Assembly (NCBI RefSeq): GCF_003259335.1
Contig: NZ_QLLL01000001.1
Coordinates: 124,001 to 188,000, forward strand
Origin: Chitinophaga skermanii
GTDB taxonomy: Bacteria; Bacteroidota; Bacteroidia; Chitinophagales; Chitinophagaceae
DNA: 64,000 nucleotides
Direction of reading: 5' to 3'
Shown: piece after piece, positions 61,353 to 64,000 of the stretch
How the letters are laid out: every line of letters starts with the position of its first letter
How positions within the stretch are numbered: position 1 is the stretch's first letter
The notes under the pieces: model-generated
Database searches by the model: none
Told to the model about the DNA's origin: nothing
The model's input: only the letters and a program-made list of their open reading frames with translations
Translations under genes and position numbers: made by a program

Positions 61353-64000
61353 ATGAAAAAAATGCGATGTTCAATCGTAATTAGCCACATTATGAGAATA
61401 ACTTTCATACAGCTTATTCTTGCTACTGTCTTCACACTTTCACTCTATGCTAACAAGGCTCATTCGCAGTCTGTACTCGACAAGTCAATTAGCATCTCTG
61501 CAGATAGAATGGAAGTTCGCAAAGTGTTATCGCAATTACGCGAACAAACCGGCGTGAAGTTTATGTATAGTAGCGACGTAGTAGATGTGAACAAGAAAAT
61601 TTCTTGTCGCCTGGAATCGAGCAAATTGATTTCTTTCTTCGAAGAGGTGTTAGCGCCTATCGGGATCGATTTCAAAGTGATCGATAATGAACAAATTCTG
61701 TTATACCAATCTGCCACTAAACCAGCAACGCCTGCTAAAGTGGTAGCGGTGAATAACACCATTACAGGTAAAATTGTAAGCGACCAAGGCGAGGCTTTGC
61801 CGGGTGTATCTATCCGTGTAAAAGGCACTAACATTGGTACTACTACCGATGCAATGGGTAATTTCTCGTTAAACGTTCCTAACAAAGAAAGCATTCTCCA
61901 AATTTCTTACATCGGTTTTGCGAGCCAAGAAGTGTTGGTTGGTGAACAAACAAACTTCAATATCAAATTAGTTACCGACAATGGTAAATTGGATGAAGTA
62001 GTGGTAGTTGGTTACGGTACACAACGTAAAAAAGACATTACAGGGTCTGTAGCAATTGTAAAAGCAGATGCGATTGATAGTCGTCCTATCGTAAGCGCCG
62101 CTGCAGGTTTACAAGGCCAGGCTGCGGGTGTAAACGTATCATCTCCATCGGGTAAACCAGGTGCCGGCTTAACAGTAAGCATCCGTGGTACTACTTCTTT
62201 GAACGCTAAGAACGATCCTTTGTTCGTAGTGGATGGTGTGATCGTAGAAAACATCGATTTCTTAAACCCAACCGATATTGAGAGCTTCACAGTATTAAAA
62301 GATGCGGCTTCTGCTGCTATCTATGGTGCTAGTGCGGCAAATGGTGTTGTATTAGTAACAACGAAGAAAGGTAAAGCCGGTGCATCAAAAGTAAACGTAA
62401 ATGCGTATACAGGTTTTAGCAATTTCGCTAAGAAAATTGATGTATTGAATGCCAAACAATACCGTGACTTGATGAAAGAAATGGGCGGCGGTATTAAAGT
62501 AGATGCCGATACAACTATCAACTCCGATTGGCAAGATATCGCGTTCGGTACCGGCCGCGAACATAACGTGCAAGTAGGTATTTCTGGTGGTACTGAAAAA
62601 GGTCACTACTACATTTCTGGTGGTTACCAAAAACAACAAGGTGTTGTTGCTCCAGCAGATTACAACCGCTACTCTATTCGTATTAACCTCGATCAGAAAG
62701 TAAAAGAGTGGTTAACAGTTACAGCTAACATGGGTTATACCCGTTCAGAATATGTTGATGTTCCAGATAACCAAGGTGTTGCTAGGGGTGGTACCATTTT
62801 GTCGGCTTTAACCTCGCCGCCAACAATTGGTATTTACAAAGCAGATGGTACTTATACCAATAATATCAACTCTGCAAGTATGCAAAACCCAATCGCGTAT
62901 GCATTCGGTCCCGATCAGAAAGCACGCGATAACCGTTTCATCGGTAATGCAGCAGCCGACTTCTTCCTAGCAAAAGGTTTAACATTCCGCTCTAACATGG
63001 GTGTTGAATCACAAGGATACCGTTACGATTATTTCTTAGATCCTATTATGACGGATAACGGTAGAGCGCAAAAAGGTATTGGTAGATCTGAATCTACTGA
63101 ACGTTTTGTATGGTTGTTCGAAAATACATTAACGTATAAGAAAACAATCGGTCAGCACGACTTCACCGGTTTAGTTGGTCATATGATGCAATCTTCCAGC
63201 TACAATAATACGTACGATGAAGGTCGTGGCTTCCCGAATGGAGGTGTACCTACTTTGAACAATGCTTCTGTGCGTGTAGCACAAAGAACAACGATGGCTG
63301 AATGGTCAAAACGTTCTTACTTAGCACGTTTAAACTACAGTTACGCAGATAAGTACTTATTAACAGCAAACGTTCGTGTGGATGGTTCTAGCCGTTTCCC
63401 AACCGACAATAAATATGCATGGTTCCCTTCAGTATCTGCTGCATGGAGAATTAGCAAAGAAGACTTCTTCGATGTAAAAGCTATTTCTGATTTGAAATTG
63501 CGTGTAGGTTACGGTAAAACAGGTAATGATGGTATCGGCGATTACAGAAGCTATACTTATTATGCACCAGATGGCAACTTAGGTTACACATTAGCTAACA
63601 TCGGTAACCCAGGCTTGAAATGGGAGTCAACAGCACAAAAGAACATTGGTATCGATTTAAGCATCTTGAACAACCGTGTGAACTTCACCATCGACGGTTA
63701 TATTAAAACAACAACAGACTTATTGGTAGAAGCACAAATTCCGCCATCATCTGGTTTTAATACAAGAATCTTCAACTTAGGTACATTAGAAAATAGGGGT
63801 ATTGAGTTTGCGGTAAATGCAGTAGTGATCGATAAGGCAGTACGTTGGAATGTAAACGCCAATATTTCTAGGAATAAAAACGAAGTAACAGAATTAGGAG
63901 CCTACACCAAATACCTTTCTTATGCGAATATCTACGAAAGAGATAACGCGATTAGAGTTGAGAAAGGTCGCTCATTGGGTTCATTCTACGGTTATGTTGC
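61353..64000 (+). CDS. SusC/RagA-type TonB-linked outer membrane receptor (truncated by window end)
   Basis: Runs off the window with 882 codons visible. A long signal region (MRIT-FIQLILATVFTLSLYA part) is followed by an STN domain (ISISADRMEVRKVLSQLREQ, KFMYSSDV), a CarboxypepD_reg-like domain (ITGKIVSDQGEALPGVSIRV, KGTNIGTTTDAMGNFSL), then the TonB plug (VVVVGYGTQRKKDITGSVAI, VDGVIVENIDFLNPTDIESF, KDAASAAIYGASAANGVVLV). Barrel strands follow. The STN domain means it can signal through FecR to the sigma factor encoded just upstream. It imports an oligosaccharide or similar nutrient, perhaps a product of the GH30/esterase pair. The partner susD would lie beyond the window. Confidence 0.95.
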   Translation, partial: MKKMRCSIVISHIMRITFIQLILATVFTLSLYANKAHSQSVLDKSISISADRMEVRKVLSQLREQTGVKFMYSSDVVDVNKKISCRLESSKLISFFEEVLAPIGIDFKVIDNEQILLYQSATKPATPAKVVAVNNTITGKIVSDQGEALPGVSIRVKGTNIGTTTDAMGNFSLNVPNKESILQISYIGFASQEVLVGEQTNFNIKLVTDNGKLDEVVVVGYGTQRKKDITGSVAIVKADAIDSRPIVSAAAGLQGQAAGVNVSSPSGKPGAGLTVSIRGTTSLNAKNDPLFVVDGVIVENIDFLNPTDIESFTVLKDAASAAIYGASAANGVVLVTTKKGKAGASKVNVNAYTGFSNFAKKIDVLNAKQYRDLMKEMGGGIKVDADTTINSDWQDIAFGTGREHNVQVGISGGTEKGHYYISGGYQKQQGVVAPADYNRYSIRINLDQKVKEWLTVTANMGYTRSEYVDVPDNQGVARGGTILSALTSPPTIGIYKADGTYTNNINSASMQNPIAYAFGPDQKARDNRFIGNAAADFFLAKGLTFRSNMGVESQGYRYDYFLDPIMTDNGRAQKGIGRSESTERFVWLFENTLTYKKTIGQHDFTGLVGHMMQSSSYNNTYDEGRGFPNGGVPTLNNASVRVAQRTTMAEWSKRSYLARLNYSYADKYLLTANVRVDGSSRFPTDNKYAWFPSVSAAWRISKEDFFDVKAISDLKLRVGYGKTGNDGIGDYRSYTYYAPDGNLGYTLANIGNPGLKWESTAQKNIGIDLSILNNRVNFTIDGYIKTTTDLLVEAQIPPSSGFNTRIFNLGTLENRGIEFAVNAVVIDKAVRWNVNANISRNKNEVTELGAYTKYLSYANIYERDNAIRVEKGRSLGSFYGYV

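Overview
The window looks like chromosomal DNA from a Bacteroidota bacterium, most likely of the Chitinophagaceae type. It is A+T-rich and has short A-rich leaders. Several genes are preceded by the Bacteroidota -7 promoter element TAnnTTTG. It carries an ECF sigma / FecR anti-sigma / SusC set, a TonB B12 receptor under a cobalamin riboswitch, and many Sec-type signal peptides ending in FAQ or YAQ. No insertion sequence, CRISPR array, tRNA, rRNA or phage gene was seen. The lineage is inferred from gene style, not from a marker gene.

Layout. (1) 430-15234 (+) is a Wzx/Wzy-type surface polysaccharide operon. It holds an export channel, a chain-length protein, a wbpA-wbpE-wbpD-wbpB cassette, flippase, polymerase, two GT4 transferases, a WecG/TagA (GT26) transferase and a WecB/WbpI-type 2-epimerase. 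Together the sugar enzymes form a complete route from UDP-GlcNAc to UDP-ManNAc3NAcA. (2) 15536-21974 has a secreted beta-helix protein (-), a Wzi/RemB-like outer membrane barrel (+), and gmd-fcl-manC (+) for GDP-L-fucose. (3) 22470-25612 has an ABC-F ATPase and a HGSNAT-like membrane acyltransferase. (4) 25695-30088 (-) has an RtcB RNA ligase and a BCS1-like AAA+ ATPase. They sit downstream of a structured leader and two cassettes of tiny ORFs separated by terminators. A DinB-family protein lies between the cassettes. (5) 30089-34173 (-) is a pair of DUF3857 secreted proteins, one an intact transglutaminase and one lacking its catalytic residues. (6) 34645-41412 (-) is a B12 salvage operon: riboswitch, btuB, a DUF6580-like membrane protein, a btuF-like protein, cobU, cobT, cobS, cobC. 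(7) 41578-55798 is mixed: APC permease, trans-sulfuration enzyme, TPR protein, lipoproteins, a doubled-HTH regulator, FadR-MFS pair, DUF4241-like protein, FtsX-type permease, and an alkylation-repair island (AlkA facing 2OG oxygenase / Ada zinc domain / AlkB). (8) 55951-64000 is a carbohydrate-use region: GH30 glycosidase, type-B carboxylesterase, ECF sigma, FecR, and a SusC gene cut by the window end.

The best candidates for something undescribed are two. First, the AAA+/RtcB operon with its structured leader and upstream tiny-ORF/terminator cassettes (28185-30023). Second, three intergenic arrays with a strict 11-bp period and three different core words (about 34259-34378, 59014-59105, 59112-59226). 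These calls come from reading the sequence; homology searches and RNA data would be needed to settle them.
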